A DNA stretch of 64,000 bases from an uncultured Eubacteriales bacterium. Lineage in GTDB: Bacteria > Bacillota > Clostridia > Oscillospirales > Acutalibacteraceae. The stretch is taken from positions 1-64,000 of the forward strand of contig CABUHY010000003.1 of NCBI GenBank assembly GCA_902491475.1. Direction: 5' to 3'. Below, in pieces: positions 43,432 to 52,269 of the stretch (its first letter is position 1; the number at the start of each line of letters is the position of its first letter). The position numbers and the translations under genes are program-made. The notes under the pieces were generated by a model. It was not told where the DNA came from and did not search any database. It saw nothing but the letters and a program-made list of their open reading frames with translations.

Positions 43432-44097
43432 ATGAAAAAAGAAAAAACATATATAGACAAGGTCCATACCTGGGGCAGTATATGGTCTGTCAGCGCTTTG
43501 GCGGCGCTGTTCTTCGTCCCGCTTATGATTTCAATCAAATACAACGCCTTTCCGCAATTTTCAACTCTTCTGAAGGCTCTTGCGGCGGTCGTTCCGATTT
43601 ATTGGTCAACGGCAATCGTCGAGGTGCTTACATATACGCCTATGCTCGGTGCGGGCGGAACATATCTTTCGTTTGTAACGGGTAACATAACGAACCTCAA
43701 GCTCCCGTGCGCTATGAACGCACTCGAGAGGGCGGAGGTCAAGGCGTCAAGCGAAGAGGGCGAGCTTATTTCAACCGTTGCCATTGCAGCTTCGGCAATC
43801 ACAACAACGGTTGTCATAGCGGTCGGCGTACTGCTCTTTGCTCCGGTTCTGCCGCATATAACGGCGGACGACTCCGTGGTAAAACCTGCGTTTGAATATG
43901 TAATTCCGGCACTTTTCGGAGCTCTCGGCGCATCGTATTTCGCAAAATACTGGCGCCTTGCGATTTTGCCTATTGCGGCAGGCGTTATAGTTTATATCTT
44001 CTCTCCGGCAATGCCCGTCGGCACAATGATATTCGTAACTATCGTTGTCAGCATCCTCGGCGCTTTCGGTATGTATAAGCTTAAATGGGTAAAGTAA
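43432..44097 (+). CDS. Membrane partner of the DUF5058 protein
   Basis: A 222-residue membrane protein with about six helices, starting MKKEKTYIDKVHTWGSIWS. ATG 43432 follows GGAGGGGAAG; the longer frame back to 43360 would overlap the DUF5058 gene. The two genes are adjacent and both are purely membrane proteins, so a heteromeric complex is likely. A central motif (NITNLKLPCAMNALERAEVKA) is polar and may line a path. The function is unknown. Confidence 0.75.
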   Translation: MKKEKTYIDKVHTWGSIWSVSALAALFFVPLMISIKYNAFPQFSTLLKALAAVVPIYWSTAIVEVLTYTPMLGAGGTYLSFVTGNITNLKLPCAMNALERAEVKASSEEGELISTVAIAASAITTTVVIAVGVLLFAPVLPHITADDSVVKPAFEYVIPALFGALGASYFAKYWRLAILPIAAGVIVYIFSPAMPVGTMIFVTIVVSILGAFGMYKLKWVK

Positions 44098-44112
44098 GAT
44101 AAATACAACAAA

Positions 44113-44150
44113 GCACGGGCGGCATCAAAAGATGCCGCCCGTGCGCTTTT
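44113..44150. terminator. Terminator between the DUF5058 pair and the XRE gene
   Basis: GCACGGGCGGCATC pairs perfectly with GATGCCGCCCGTGC around AAAA, then GCTTTT. It is very stable and lies between convergent genes. Confidence 0.85.
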
Positions 44151-44157
44151 ATATGTG

Positions 44158-44472
44158 TCAGTCAATAAAAGATTTGCCTTGCTTGATGTATATCGGTCTG
44201 TATTCGCTTTTCATTGAGCGGTAGACCCGAAGCAGCTCCTCCTCGCTTGAATCCGCCGTGCCGTCGGAAAGCCTGCCGAGCAGATAATCGGTGGAAACAT
44301 TGAAATATTCGGCTATTCTGACAAGCGTGTCAAAGTCGGGTTCACTGCTGCCCTGTACATATCCGCCCATGGTTGATGCTGCGACATTTAAGTCAAGAGC
44401 CACCTGCTTTTGGGTAAGATTGCGCTCTTCAATCAACATTCGCAATTTATCGCTGAATTTCATATGCTTCAC
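44158..44472 (-). CDS. XRE-family helix-turn-helix regulator
   Basis: A 104-residue regulator with a lambda-repressor-like domain in residues 6-62 (LRMLIEERNLTQKQVALDLNVAASTMGGYVQG...DFDTLVRIAEYFNVSTDYLLGR). A short tail follows with no peptidase or toxin domain. It is divergent from the large collagen-like gene, 118 bp away, and could control its expression. A second Met at codon 4 is an alternative start. Confidence 0.87.
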   Translation of the reverse strand: MKHMKFSDKLRMLIEERNLTQKQVALDLNVAASTMGGYVQGSSEPDFDTLVRIAEYFNVSTDYLLGRLSDGTADSSEEELLRVYRSMKSEYRPIYIKQGKSFID

Positions 44473-44590
44473 CTCCTGTATATTTTAATCTAAAAGATGT
44501 AGAAACGGTTACAAAAAACGAGAATACAGTTGACAAAACGAGTATGTCGTTGTATGATTAAAATATATATTGTCTTGGGAGGAAGGAAAT

Positions 44591-47437
44591 ATGCATAAAA
44601 CAAAACACAACAAGAATCTATTGAAAAAAGCGGCTGTGGCGATACTGCTGGTTGTTGTAATGACGGGCATATCGTTTTTGGTTGCGAATTTGGTGCACAA
44701 AAACAAGTCGGTGCAGACTTCAAGCGTAAAAAACGGCTTGTCGGCATACGAGCTTGCGGTTCAGCAGGGATTTTCGGGAAGCGTTGACGATTGGCTTCTC
44801 TCACTTCAGGGCAAATCGGCATATCAAATTGCCGTTGACAACGGATATTCGGGCAGTGAAAAGGATTGGACAAAAACGCTTACCGCAATGTCGAAAAAAG
44901 AGAAATCCGATATAAGCTCCGCCTCATTTTCGGAAAGCGGCGAGCTTGTTATAATTCTTTCCGACGGAACAAAGATAAATGTCGGTAAGGCTGTCGGCGC
45001 CGACGGTAAAGACGGCAAGGACGGAATAGGAATTTCCTCCGCAAAGATAAATGAAAAAGGCGAGCTTGTAATTACCTATTCGGACGGAAAAAGCGTAAAT
45101 CTTGACAAGGTTGTCGGCGAAACCGTGAACAACGGGGTGGGCGTTGCCTCCTCCGTTATAAATGAGAACGGCGAGCTTGTTCTGACCTACACAAACGGCG
45201 AGGTTGGCAACCTCGGCAGGGTAGTGGGTGCGAACGGCACGGACGGTAAAGACGGAACAAACGGTACGGACGGCTCAAACGGCGCCGACGGTATCAGCGT
45301 TGCTTCTGCGGTTATAAACGAAAACGGCGAATTGGTTCTTACATATTCAAACGGAACGAGCGCAAACCTCGGTAAAATCGTAGGCTCGGACGGCATAAAC
45401 GGAACGAACGGTTCTGACGGTGCGGACGGCGTGAGCGTAACCTCGGCGCAAATCAATTCCGAGGGCGAGCTTGTGCTTTCTTTCTCAAACGGTCAGCGTG
45501 CAAATGTCGGCGCTGTTGTCGGAGCAAAAGGCGATAAAGGCGACAAAGGAGACCAAGGCGTACAGGGCGAAAAAGGCGACAAGGGCGACGCAGGTCTTAA
45601 CGGTACGAACGGTAAAGACGGCGTAGGCGTTAAGAAGTCCGAAATCAACAGCAACGGCGAGTTGATAATTACATACACGAATAATCTTACCGAAAACCTC
45701 GGCGTTGTTGTCGGGGCAAAAGGAGATAAAGGCGACAAAGGAGATACGGGCTTACAGGGCGAAAAAGGAGACAAGGGCGATGCGGGTCTCAACGGCACGA
45801 ACGGTAAAGACGGAGCAGACGGCGTTGACGGCGTAGGCATAAACGATATTGAAATTTCAACCGACGGAAAGCTTGTAATCACTCTTACAAACGGAGCTTC
45901 GCTTGACCTCGGAAACATTAAAGGAGCGAAAGGCGACAAGGGCGACGCAGGTCTTAACGGCAAGGACGGAACCGACGGTAAAGACGGCGTTGACGGTACA
46001 AACGGCACTGACGGAATCGGCGTTGCAAGCAGTGAAATAAATTCCCTCGGCGAGCTTGTCTTGACATACAGCGACGGCAGCACGGTAAATCTCGGCAGAG
46101 TGGTCGGCAATGACGGCGCACAGGGAATACAGGGCGAAAAGGGAGACAAGGGCGACCAAGGTGTTCAAGGCGAGAAAGGCGACAAAGGCGACGCAGGTCT
46201 CAACGGTAAGGACGGCACGGACGGCGTAGGTATTACGGATGTTACGCTGAATACCGACAACGAGCTTGTGCTTTCTTTCTCAAACGGAAATGTCATAAAT
46301 CTCGGTAATATCAAAGGCTCAAAGGGCGATAAGGGAGATAAAGGCGACAGCGGACTCAACGGTAAGGACGGTACGGACGGCGTAGGCATACAGAATGTCG
46401 ATGTGTCGGCTGACGGTGCACTGACCGTAACGCTTACAAACGGCACCGTGCTCAACCTCGGCAATATCAAGGGTGCCGACGGCTTGGGTATAACAAAGTC
46501 GGAAATAAATGCCTCGGGCGAGCTTGTTTTGACCTATTCAAACGGAGATGTCAAAAATCTCGGCAAGGTAACGGGAGAGGACGGAACAAACGGCTCTGAC
46601 GGCGCCGACGGACTCGGCATTAAGTCGCTCACGCTGTCCCCGAGCGGCGAGCTTGTGGTTACAATGACCGATAATTCAATCACCAACCTCGGCAATATCA
46701 AGGGCGAAAAAGGCGACAAGGGTGACCAAGGCTTGCAGGGCGAAAAGGGTAAGGACGGAATTACGCCAAAAATAAGAATAAATTCATTGACTTTAGAATG
46801 GGAAGTTTCAAATGATAACGGACAAACTTGGGTTTCCCTTAATGTTAAAGCAGTGCAAGCAGGCTATCAAGAAACTGTAGGCGATTTTGTCTATGTTTTA
46901 TTGGAAAACGGTACTTACGGAATAAGAGCTTCCGAAAATTTTAATTCTGATAGTTTGGAAATTCCGGAAAAATATAATGGAATTCCTGTTACAAAAATAA
47001 TCGATAATGGATTTAAAAATAAAACGAACTTAACACAAATAACCTTGCCAAATTCAATTGAAATAATAGGCAGACATGCTTTTGAGGGTTGTACAAGTTT
47101 AAGTAGTATAACTATACCGGATAGCGTTACAACTATCGGAGCATATTCTTTTTATAAATCAGGAATTACAGAAGTTAATCTGTCTGAAATTGATAAATGG
47201 GTTTGTGATCAAGATGGAATGAGTTATCATAATTTTTACTATCGGTCTACCAATCTTGGTGCTGAAGTTAATGAAAATTATGTAAGTATTGATTTGTCTA
47301 CCCCTAATAAGATTGCAAAAGCTTTATCTGAGCCTCTTAATGTTGCATGGAAAACAAGCAATATGAGCAGCGGAAGCTTTCGAACGGAATACCGGTACAT
47401 TTATTTGTATTCGGTTGATTGGACGAAGAATTATTGA
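44591..47437 (+). CDS. Collagen-like surface fibre with beta units and LRR tip
   Basis: A 948-residue envelope protein. An N-terminal helix (about 12-34) anchors it. Two SAY(E/Q)(L/I)AV...G(F/Y)SGS...W motifs follow (about 49-95). Then twelve copies of a roughly 30-residue unit (INxxGELVLTYSNGxxxNLGxVVG) alternate with collagen-type Gly-X-Y stretches rich in GDKGDKGD, GTNGKDG and LQGEKG. The last 200 residues hold a divergent unit, a BspA-type leucine-rich segment (LEIPEKYNGIPVTKI, ITLPNSIEIIGRHAFEGCTSL) and an unknown end. From about 46765 the DNA turns AT-rich, unlike the repeats, so the tip has a different origin. ATG 44591 fits GGAAGG. A trimeric fibre is likely. Confidence 0.85.
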   Translation: MHKTKHNKNLLKKAAVAILLVVVMTGISFLVANLVHKNKSVQTSSVKNGLSAYELAVQQGFSGSVDDWLLSLQGKSAYQIAVDNGYSGSEKDWTKTLTAMSKKEKSDISSASFSESGELVIILSDGTKINVGKAVGADGKDGKDGIGISSAKINEKGELVITYSDGKSVNLDKVVGETVNNGVGVASSVINENGELVLTYTNGEVGNLGRVVGANGTDGKDGTNGTDGSNGADGISVASAVINENGELVLTYSNGTSANLGKIVGSDGINGTNGSDGADGVSVTSAQINSEGELVLSFSNGQRANVGAVVGAKGDKGDKGDQGVQGEKGDKGDAGLNGTNGKDGVGVKKSEINSNGELIITYTNNLTENLGVVVGAKGDKGDKGDTGLQGEKGDKGDAGLNGTNGKDGADGVDGVGINDIEISTDGKLVITLTNGASLDLGNIKGAKGDKGDAGLNGKDGTDGKDGVDGTNGTDGIGVASSEINSLGELVLTYSDGSTVNLGRVVGNDGAQGIQGEKGDKGDQGVQGEKGDKGDAGLNGKDGTDGVGITDVTLNTDNELVLSFSNGNVINLGNIKGSKGDKGDKGDSGLNGKDGTDGVGIQNVDVSADGALTVTLTNGTVLNLGNIKGADGLGITKSEINASGELVLTYSNGDVKNLGKVTGEDGTNGSDGADGLGIKSLTLSPSGELVVTMTDNSITNLGNIKGEKGDKGDQGLQGEKGKDGITPKIRINSLTLEWEVSNDNGQTWVSLNVKAVQAGYQETVGDFVYVLLENGTYGIRASENFNSDSLEIPEKYNGIPVTKIIDNGFKNKTNLTQITLPNSIEIIGRHAFEGCTSLSSITIPDSVTTIGAYSFYKSGITEVNLSEIDKWVCDQDGMSYHNFYYRSTNLGAEVNENYVSIDLSTPNKIAKALSEPLNVAWKTSNMSSGSFRTEYRYIYLYSVDWTKNY

Positions 47438-47451
47438 TAAAGGAATAAAAA

Positions 47452-47805
47452 ATGATTTCAAACAGTAACAAAAGAATAATAAAAATTTCAGCGCAAGTAA
47501 GTCAAAACGATTTAGAACTTATGAAAATGTATGTACTCGGAGCTGTTCACGGTTTTACTTCTGTTGCAGAACAGAAAAGCTTTACCGTAAGAGATGTTTT
47601 CGGTAAAGGAAACCGTGATTGGCATAAAACTCCCCTTCAGAAAATCTACGAATACCATGCTGAAAATTTACCGCATAAAGAAGCTGCCGAAAAGGCGGCT
47701 CAAGATGTCGGAAAACTTTTGCGCAAGGTTTTAACAGACGATAAATACGAATACGTAGAAGAATTTGGAAACCGTGAGTGTACTTATCATAGGATTTCAC
47801 AGTAA
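47452..47805 (+). CDS. Unknown small protein next to the fibre gene
   Basis: A 117-residue soluble, mostly helical protein of unknown family, 14 bp after the collagen-like gene and behind an AAAGGA site. It shares the AT-rich composition of the fibre's tip and not that of the repeats, so tip and gene probably arrived together. Segments MYVLGAVHGFTS, VRDVFGKGNRDWHKTPLQKIYEYH and AAQDVGKLLRKVL look like a compact helix bundle; a DNA- or nucleotide-binding role is not shown. Confidence 0.65.
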   Translation: MISNSNKRIIKISAQVSQNDLELMKMYVLGAVHGFTSVAEQKSFTVRDVFGKGNRDWHKTPLQKIYEYHAENLPHKEAAEKAAQDVGKLLRKVLTDDKYEYVEEFGNRECTYHRISQ

Positions 47806-48117
47806 CCTATATGTATATACAGTTACTGCCCTTGCTGTATTTTGCTGACAACACATTTGCTGACAGTTCTTGTCCGAGTTTGAGCTTACAACAATATTCG
47901 ATTTTACTTGACAACCCATTAGCGTATTCTCTTATGAGAATGTGTGCAGGGGAATATGAGAATATTATAAACTAAAATGCGAAGAAGTGTTGCAACAAAG
48001 CCTATGCATTGGAGGATGGTCTTTGTTCGGGCGAACTCGCTTCTGTATTCGGGAGAATAAGGAAAGAAAATAACGATATGGATATGGACTTCGATTTTGA
48101 TGAGGATTAAATTTAAT
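47806..48117. other. AT-rich gap with a possible gene-end remnant
   Basis: About 310 bp without a complete gene. On the plus strand 47979-48110 reads open for 43 codons as KKCCNKAYALEDGLC...ENNDMDMDFDFDED and ends at TAA, but a stop stands two codons upstream and no start is present. It may be the 3' end of a lost gene; no family was recognised. Confidence 0.3.
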
Positions 48118-48640
48118 ATCCCACACGGTAGGGCGGTGGCTTGCTGCCGCCGAGGAAATTAACGTATTTATAATAACTTTCAGTATATAACAAATTGAAA
48201 ATATAGCACAAACACAGGCTCCCTTGCAAAGGGAGCTGTCGTTTTTTTGGAACAAAAAAATGACTGAGGGATTTTATAAAATCAACCTTACAATCCCTCC
48301 GCCTCACGTTCGTTCGGCACCTCCCTTTACACAAGGGAGGCTGAAAGTGCAGCTGTCCGTTGCCCTGATTTTATATGTAATTTGTTGCGGACAGGGGCAA
48401 GCCCTGTCCCTACGGTTGTGCGAATATTTTAATATCATATCAGCCGTAAAGTACCATATTTTATCAACAATTCAACGGCGGCAGCAAGCCACCGCCCTAC
48501 ACCGTAAAATTAAATTTTAGGATTTATATACGGCTGTTATCAAATTTAATAATTTATGCGACCCGTAGGGGCGACCTGCGGTCGCCCGTCAAAGTCAGAG
48601 CGAATTAAAAGCGGGCGAACACAGTTCGCCCCTACGATAT
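48118..48640. repeat. Cluster of extragenic palindromes
   Basis: A non-coding stretch packed with palindromes: TAGGGCGGTGGCTTGCTGCCGCC (about 48128-48152) and its inverted form CGGCGGCAGCAAGCCACCGCC (about 48476-48497); an element bounded by AGGCTCCCTTGCAAAGGGAGC and CTCCCTTTACACAAGGGAGGCT (48216-48342); GGACAGGGGCAAGCCCTGTCC (about 48389-48410); and a facing pair GTAGGGGCGACC...GGTCGCCC and GGGCGAAC...GTTCGCCCCTAC (about 48565-48637). The same families recur near 54.8-55.4 and 60.0-60.1 kb. Confidence 0.75.
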
Positions 48641-48711
48641 GATATAAAATATATTTTTGATTGTATCTGTTGATTTTATGTGGCGCTCCAAACTGCATTT
48701 CGCACAAATAA

Positions 48712-48744
48712 AAAGGCAGTTTCCTTATTACGGGAAACTGTCTT
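48712..48744 (-). terminator. Terminator of the E2-like gene
   Basis: AAGGCAGTTTCC pairs with GGGAAACTGTCTT; on the minus strand TTTTTATTTG follows. Confidence 0.75.
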
Positions 48745-48785
48745 TGTTGTTCTGTAAATATTTATCGGTTTACAACACCGCGCTG

Positions 48786-50336
48786 TCAATCGATATTCTC
48801 TGCGTCTTTTTTGGCTTCGAGCGCCTTTTGTTTTGCTTCCTCGGCTCTCTTTACCGCTTCTTCTGCGTCACGCTGAGCTTTTTCGATTTCACGCTTGATT
48901 TTCTCTTCCTTTTCGGCGTCTTTCTGCGCTTTCTCGGCTTCCTTGCGAGCTTTTTCCTCTGCCTTTTCAGCCTCTTTCTGCGCTTTTTCTGCGTCCTTAC
49001 GGGCTTTTTCGGCAGCCTTTTCAGCTTCTTTGCGAGCCTTTTCCTCCGCATCACGCTGTGCCTTTTCAGCCTTTACCTGCTCCTTGCGGGTCCGCTCCTC
49101 AGCTTCTTTTTGAGCTTTAAGAGCCTTCTCCTCGGCGTCTTTCTTTTCCTTTTCAAGTCTTTCGGCTTCCTTGCGTGCTTTTTCCTCGGCGTCCTTTTGC
49201 GCCTTGAGAGCTTTTTCGGCAGCCTCTTTCTGTGCCTTTTCCGCATCACGCTCTGCTTTTTCAGCCTCACGCTGCGCTTTCCTTGCCTTGTCCTCGGCTT
49301 CCTTGCGAGCCTTCTCGCGCTCCTTGGACTGCTCGTATTTAGCCTCACGCTCTTCACGCTCAACCTTGATTTCTTCCATATCAATGTCGTCCGTGCCGCC
49401 GTCTTTCCATGTGTGGATGATTTCGGGCGCTTCAAAGATTTCGTCAAGGCGCTTTATGAACGGAACGATTTCGCCGAAGTCGAGCGCTCTGTGGTCAAAT
49501 GCGATACAAAGCGGCATAACCTGACGGATTGCAATTTCCTTTTCGCCCTTTTCGTTTACGATAACGACGGGCTTATCCTGAACGGCGCCGAGCGCTATTG
49601 CGCAAACCTGCGGCGGAACGATTTCAAGCAGGCAGGTCTCGCCCCTCTGCTGACGGTATGTCGAGCCGATGTTTGAAACCGTAATTGTGCCCTGTTCGAT
49701 ATCCCTCTTTGTAAGTCTGTCCTTTTCGGGAATTGCCTCATAATCTCTCTTCGCCTTGCCCGAAAGAGTCTTTACCTTGTGCTTGCCCGTTTTTGAACCG
49801 ATAAGACGGTAAAGCGTCTGCTTGATTTTACCGTGCTTGAGGGCGGTAAGTGTATTGTCAAGCGAAACATCGAACATAACCTCGTTGAGATTTGTGTTTG
49901 CAACTCTTCTGTTGACATCTTTAATGTAGTCAACCATCTGGTTTAAGTTCTTGTTCTCAAAATTGTGAAGATTTATCGTCATCATCTCGCCGTTGGGAAG
50001 AACCATCGGCATTGAAATGTTGATGTCTTGGAAAGTGTGGATTTCGCCCCTTACAAGCTTGCGGTCAAACTCGATATGTGCGTTCATGGCGGGGTCGGCT
50101 TTCAAGCCCTCAACGATGATTTTAAGCATAATCGTGTTGAGCGTGATTTTGTCCTCCGGCGCACAGTTTTCGTTGAGTCGCTTGTACTCAATCATAAACT
50201 CCGTTACATCGGGTTCATAGTTATATGTTACATGAGGTATTGTTTCCCAGCTTTCCGCCGTCATATTTGCGACGATTTTACGCTGAATTCCGAAATGAGT
50301 GGTACTCGTTTTTTTCATCTGCTGCTTTTTAGGCAT
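48786..50336 (-). CDS. E2-type acyltransferase domain fused to a charged helical tail
   Basis: A 516-residue protein. Residues 1-310 are a 2-oxoacid dehydrogenase E2 catalytic domain (chloramphenicol-acetyltransferase fold): ITLNTIMLKIIVEGLKADP, GTITVSNIGS, and the active-site FDHRALDFG near residue 280, where His and Asp match the DHRxxD motif. The lipoyl and E1/E3-binding domains of true E2 subunits are absent, and no E1 or E3 gene is nearby. Residues 318-516 are almost pure Lys/Glu/Ala/Arg/Asp, with heptad-like KAEKAQRDAEEKARKEA repeats as in TolA. This looks like a long single helix or coiled coil. The acyl donor and acceptor are unknown. Confidence 0.8.
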   Translation of the reverse strand: MPKKQQMKKTSTTHFGIQRKIVANMTAESWETIPHVTYNYEPDVTEFMIEYKRLNENCAPEDKITLNTIMLKIIVEGLKADPAMNAHIEFDRKLVRGEIHTFQDINISMPMVLPNGEMMTINLHNFENKNLNQMVDYIKDVNRRVANTNLNEVMFDVSLDNTLTALKHGKIKQTLYRLIGSKTGKHKVKTLSGKAKRDYEAIPEKDRLTKRDIEQGTITVSNIGSTYRQQRGETCLLEIVPPQVCAIALGAVQDKPVVIVNEKGEKEIAIRQVMPLCIAFDHRALDFGEIVPFIKRLDEIFEAPEIIHTWKDGGTDDIDMEEIKVEREEREAKYEQSKEREKARKEAEDKARKAQREAEKAERDAEKAQKEAAEKALKAQKDAEEKARKEAERLEKEKKDAEEKALKAQKEAEERTRKEQVKAEKAQRDAEEKARKEAEKAAEKARKDAEKAQKEAEKAEEKARKEAEKAQKDAEKEEKIKREIEKAQRDAEEAVKRAEEAKQKALEAKKDAENID

Positions 50337-50415
50337 AAATAAAACTCCTTTTCCTCAAAAATACAGTTTATTATAATACTTTAGAAAAAAGAAATAAATA
50401 GTTTTTTGATAAAAT

Positions 50416-52056
50416 TTATTGTTCGTTCACAAGGTTTTGGCAATTTACCGCTTTTACAAAATCTTTCTTCTTTGCGGAGGAGACGATTTTGTTATTTCTG
50501 ATTGTGACATTTTCGGCACATTTGAGATGAATACCCTTGTCGTGCTTTGAGTCAAATGTGTTGCCCTCGATAGTTATGTTTTTGTGAACGGGATTTGTGT
50601 TCGATCCGTTTTCGGGCAGTATCGAAATGAAATGCGCGCGGCACTCCCCGAAGCTGTTGTTCCTTATTGTAACATCTTTGCACGGACCGCTCTCGTACCA
50701 GCTTTTTGCGTCGTCCGAAAGAAGTATCGCCGCCATATGCGTGTTTCGGAACTCGTTGTTTTCAATTACGACTTTTCCTCTTGTCGTTACGAGAATACCT
50801 CTTGTGGTAATGCGGTTTACGGTGTTGCCCGCATAGTAAAAATCGGGGCAGAGCGTAATGTCCTCAACAGCCATACCCTCGCCGACGCCGTCGGTCGAGT
50901 CAACCGATATTTCAACAATGTGCTCGCTTACAAGCCTTGAAGAGAGGATTTTTGCCTTGCCCTTACATTCGAGCGTGAAGCGGTCGACATATTCTATTTC
51001 GTCGCCGTCAAAGAACGGATTGAAACCGTGGGTCTGCGGGTGACGGAATTTGAGCGTGAGTGTGTTGCCCTCAACCTTATCGACATACATATGAATGCCG
51101 TGGACATTTATTGCGTCGTCGCACGCACCGCAGAAATTGCTGTTTGTAACGCTTACCTGACCTTTGCAGTTGCAAATCTGCATAAAATCGGCAAGCGAGC
51201 AAATAAGCTTGCCCGAGTCGGACTTGGGGGAAAAGTCAACATTGTCAACCGTAATGTTTTCGGTTTTCTGACAGACAAGGGCGAGAGAGCAGTTGTATCT
51301 CTGTGCCGAGTTTTTAAGAGTGAAATTTTTGCAGGAGTTTACAAAAATTCCGACATTGTCACGCCGTGTGTCGAAAATATAATATTTATCGCCTTTTTCA
51401 AACCTGTGTGTGGAAAGATATGTAAGCTTAAACTTGTATGCGCCGATTTCCTTAAATGAAAGATAGGCGGCAAACGGGTGGCGCACTCTCTCGGTGTGGT
51501 CAAGGTCGTTTGCCCTTACGAGCGCAGGGCTTGAAAATGTGCCCTTTTCATAAAATCTGTGTTGATACCCCTTGCCGAAAAGATAGTATTTTCCGTTCTT
51601 CTCGACATATTTGCAGCTCTTATTGAGCGAAAAAACAACGGAGTGACCCTTGATCGCCTCCACCGTAAATTCGTGGAGCGGTGGATTTACCGTGTCAAGC
51701 TCAATGCCGTCAAGGGTTATATTTTCGCAGTTTTCAAGCGCAATGTTTGTGCAGTGACCGTCAACAAGGAAGGTCGAGCCGTTTCCCTCAACCGTCAGGT
51801 TCTTGATGTTTCCGAAATACATTGCAACCTTTGATTTGTGCGGAGCTTCGCCGTCCGAAAATTCGTTGTCGCCTACGGTGTTGGTTATATAAAGCGTCTT
51901 TTCCTCGCAGTTGTCGATGTCTATGTGATAAACGCCCTTTTCAAAAACAAGCGTTTTTTCGCCGTCGGTCTGCGCCATTTCACAAAGCGTTTTTGTAAGT
52001 TTACTTCCGATTTCTGTATCAGGCGTCATGCCGAAATCCTTTGCGTAAAAAATCAT
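50416..52056 (-). CDS. GH110-like alpha-1,3-galactosidase
   Basis: A 546-residue right-handed beta-helix protein. The region GACDDAINVHGIHMYV (about 310-325) matches the catalytic acid cluster of GH110 enzymes, which remove alpha-1,3-linked galactose as in blood-group B and linear alpha-Gal epitopes. Repeated coils such as ENITLDGIEL, KNFTLKNS and KNITIEGNTFD show the helix. Met at 52056 follows a GGAG site; the longer frame to 52080 contains that site. No signal peptide is present, so the enzyme works inside on imported glycans. A GPH symporter gene starts 213 bp away in the opposite direction. Confidence 0.8.
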   Translation of the reverse strand: MIFYAKDFGMTPDTEIGSKLTKTLCEMAQTDGEKTLVFEKGVYHIDIDNCEEKTLYITNTVGDNEFSDGEAPHKSKVAMYFGNIKNLTVEGNGSTFLVDGHCTNIALENCENITLDGIELDTVNPPLHEFTVEAIKGHSVVFSLNKSCKYVEKNGKYYLFGKGYQHRFYEKGTFSSPALVRANDLDHTERVRHPFAAYLSFKEIGAYKFKLTYLSTHRFEKGDKYYIFDTRRDNVGIFVNSCKNFTLKNSAQRYNCSLALVCQKTENITVDNVDFSPKSDSGKLICSLADFMQICNCKGQVSVTNSNFCGACDDAINVHGIHMYVDKVEGNTLTLKFRHPQTHGFNPFFDGDEIEYVDRFTLECKGKAKILSSRLVSEHIVEISVDSTDGVGEGMAVEDITLCPDFYYAGNTVNRITTRGILVTTRGKVVIENNEFRNTHMAAILLSDDAKSWYESGPCKDVTIRNNSFGECRAHFISILPENGSNTNPVHKNITIEGNTFDSKHDKGIHLKCAENVTIRNNKIVSSAKKKDFVKAVNCQNLVNEQ

Positions 52057-52174
52057 ATCTTTCTCTCCGTTTTTACTCAATTTGCGGTGGGTTTGTCAAT
52101 TAACTAACAGTATAACCTATTTTACTGTACAATTCAAACATATTATCAATAAAAAATATGTCAAATATGTTTCA

Positions 52175-52235
52175 TTGTAAAAGCTGCCAGTTTGTGGTAT
52201 AATATTTCTATTGCCGTTATGCAACATAACACGGT
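52175..52235 (+). promoter_or_regulatory. Promoter and leader hairpin of the GPH symporter gene
   Basis: TTGTAA (52175-52180), 17 nt and TATAAT (52198-52203) form a promoter. CCGTTATG and CATAACACGG (about 52214-52234) form a hairpin soon after the start site, similar to those at 10164 and 41604. Confidence 0.5.
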
Positions 52236-52269
52236 AAGGTATAATAATATAGGGGGCTCATATTAAAAA

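Noticed and set aside
45493..46470. Minus-strand proline/serine-rich frames
   Set aside because: They mirror the collagen-type repeats of the fibre gene and have no start signals.
45000..46760. CRISPR array suggested by repeated short words
   Set aside because: The repeats are in-frame codons of Gly-X-Y protein sequence with variable spacing, not identical repeats with unique spacers.
48657..49676. Long plus-strand frame rich in Phe, Leu and Cys
   Set aside because: It is the complement of the repetitive Lys/Glu/Ala tail of the E2-like gene. The low-complexity composition follows from that, and there is no ribosome site.
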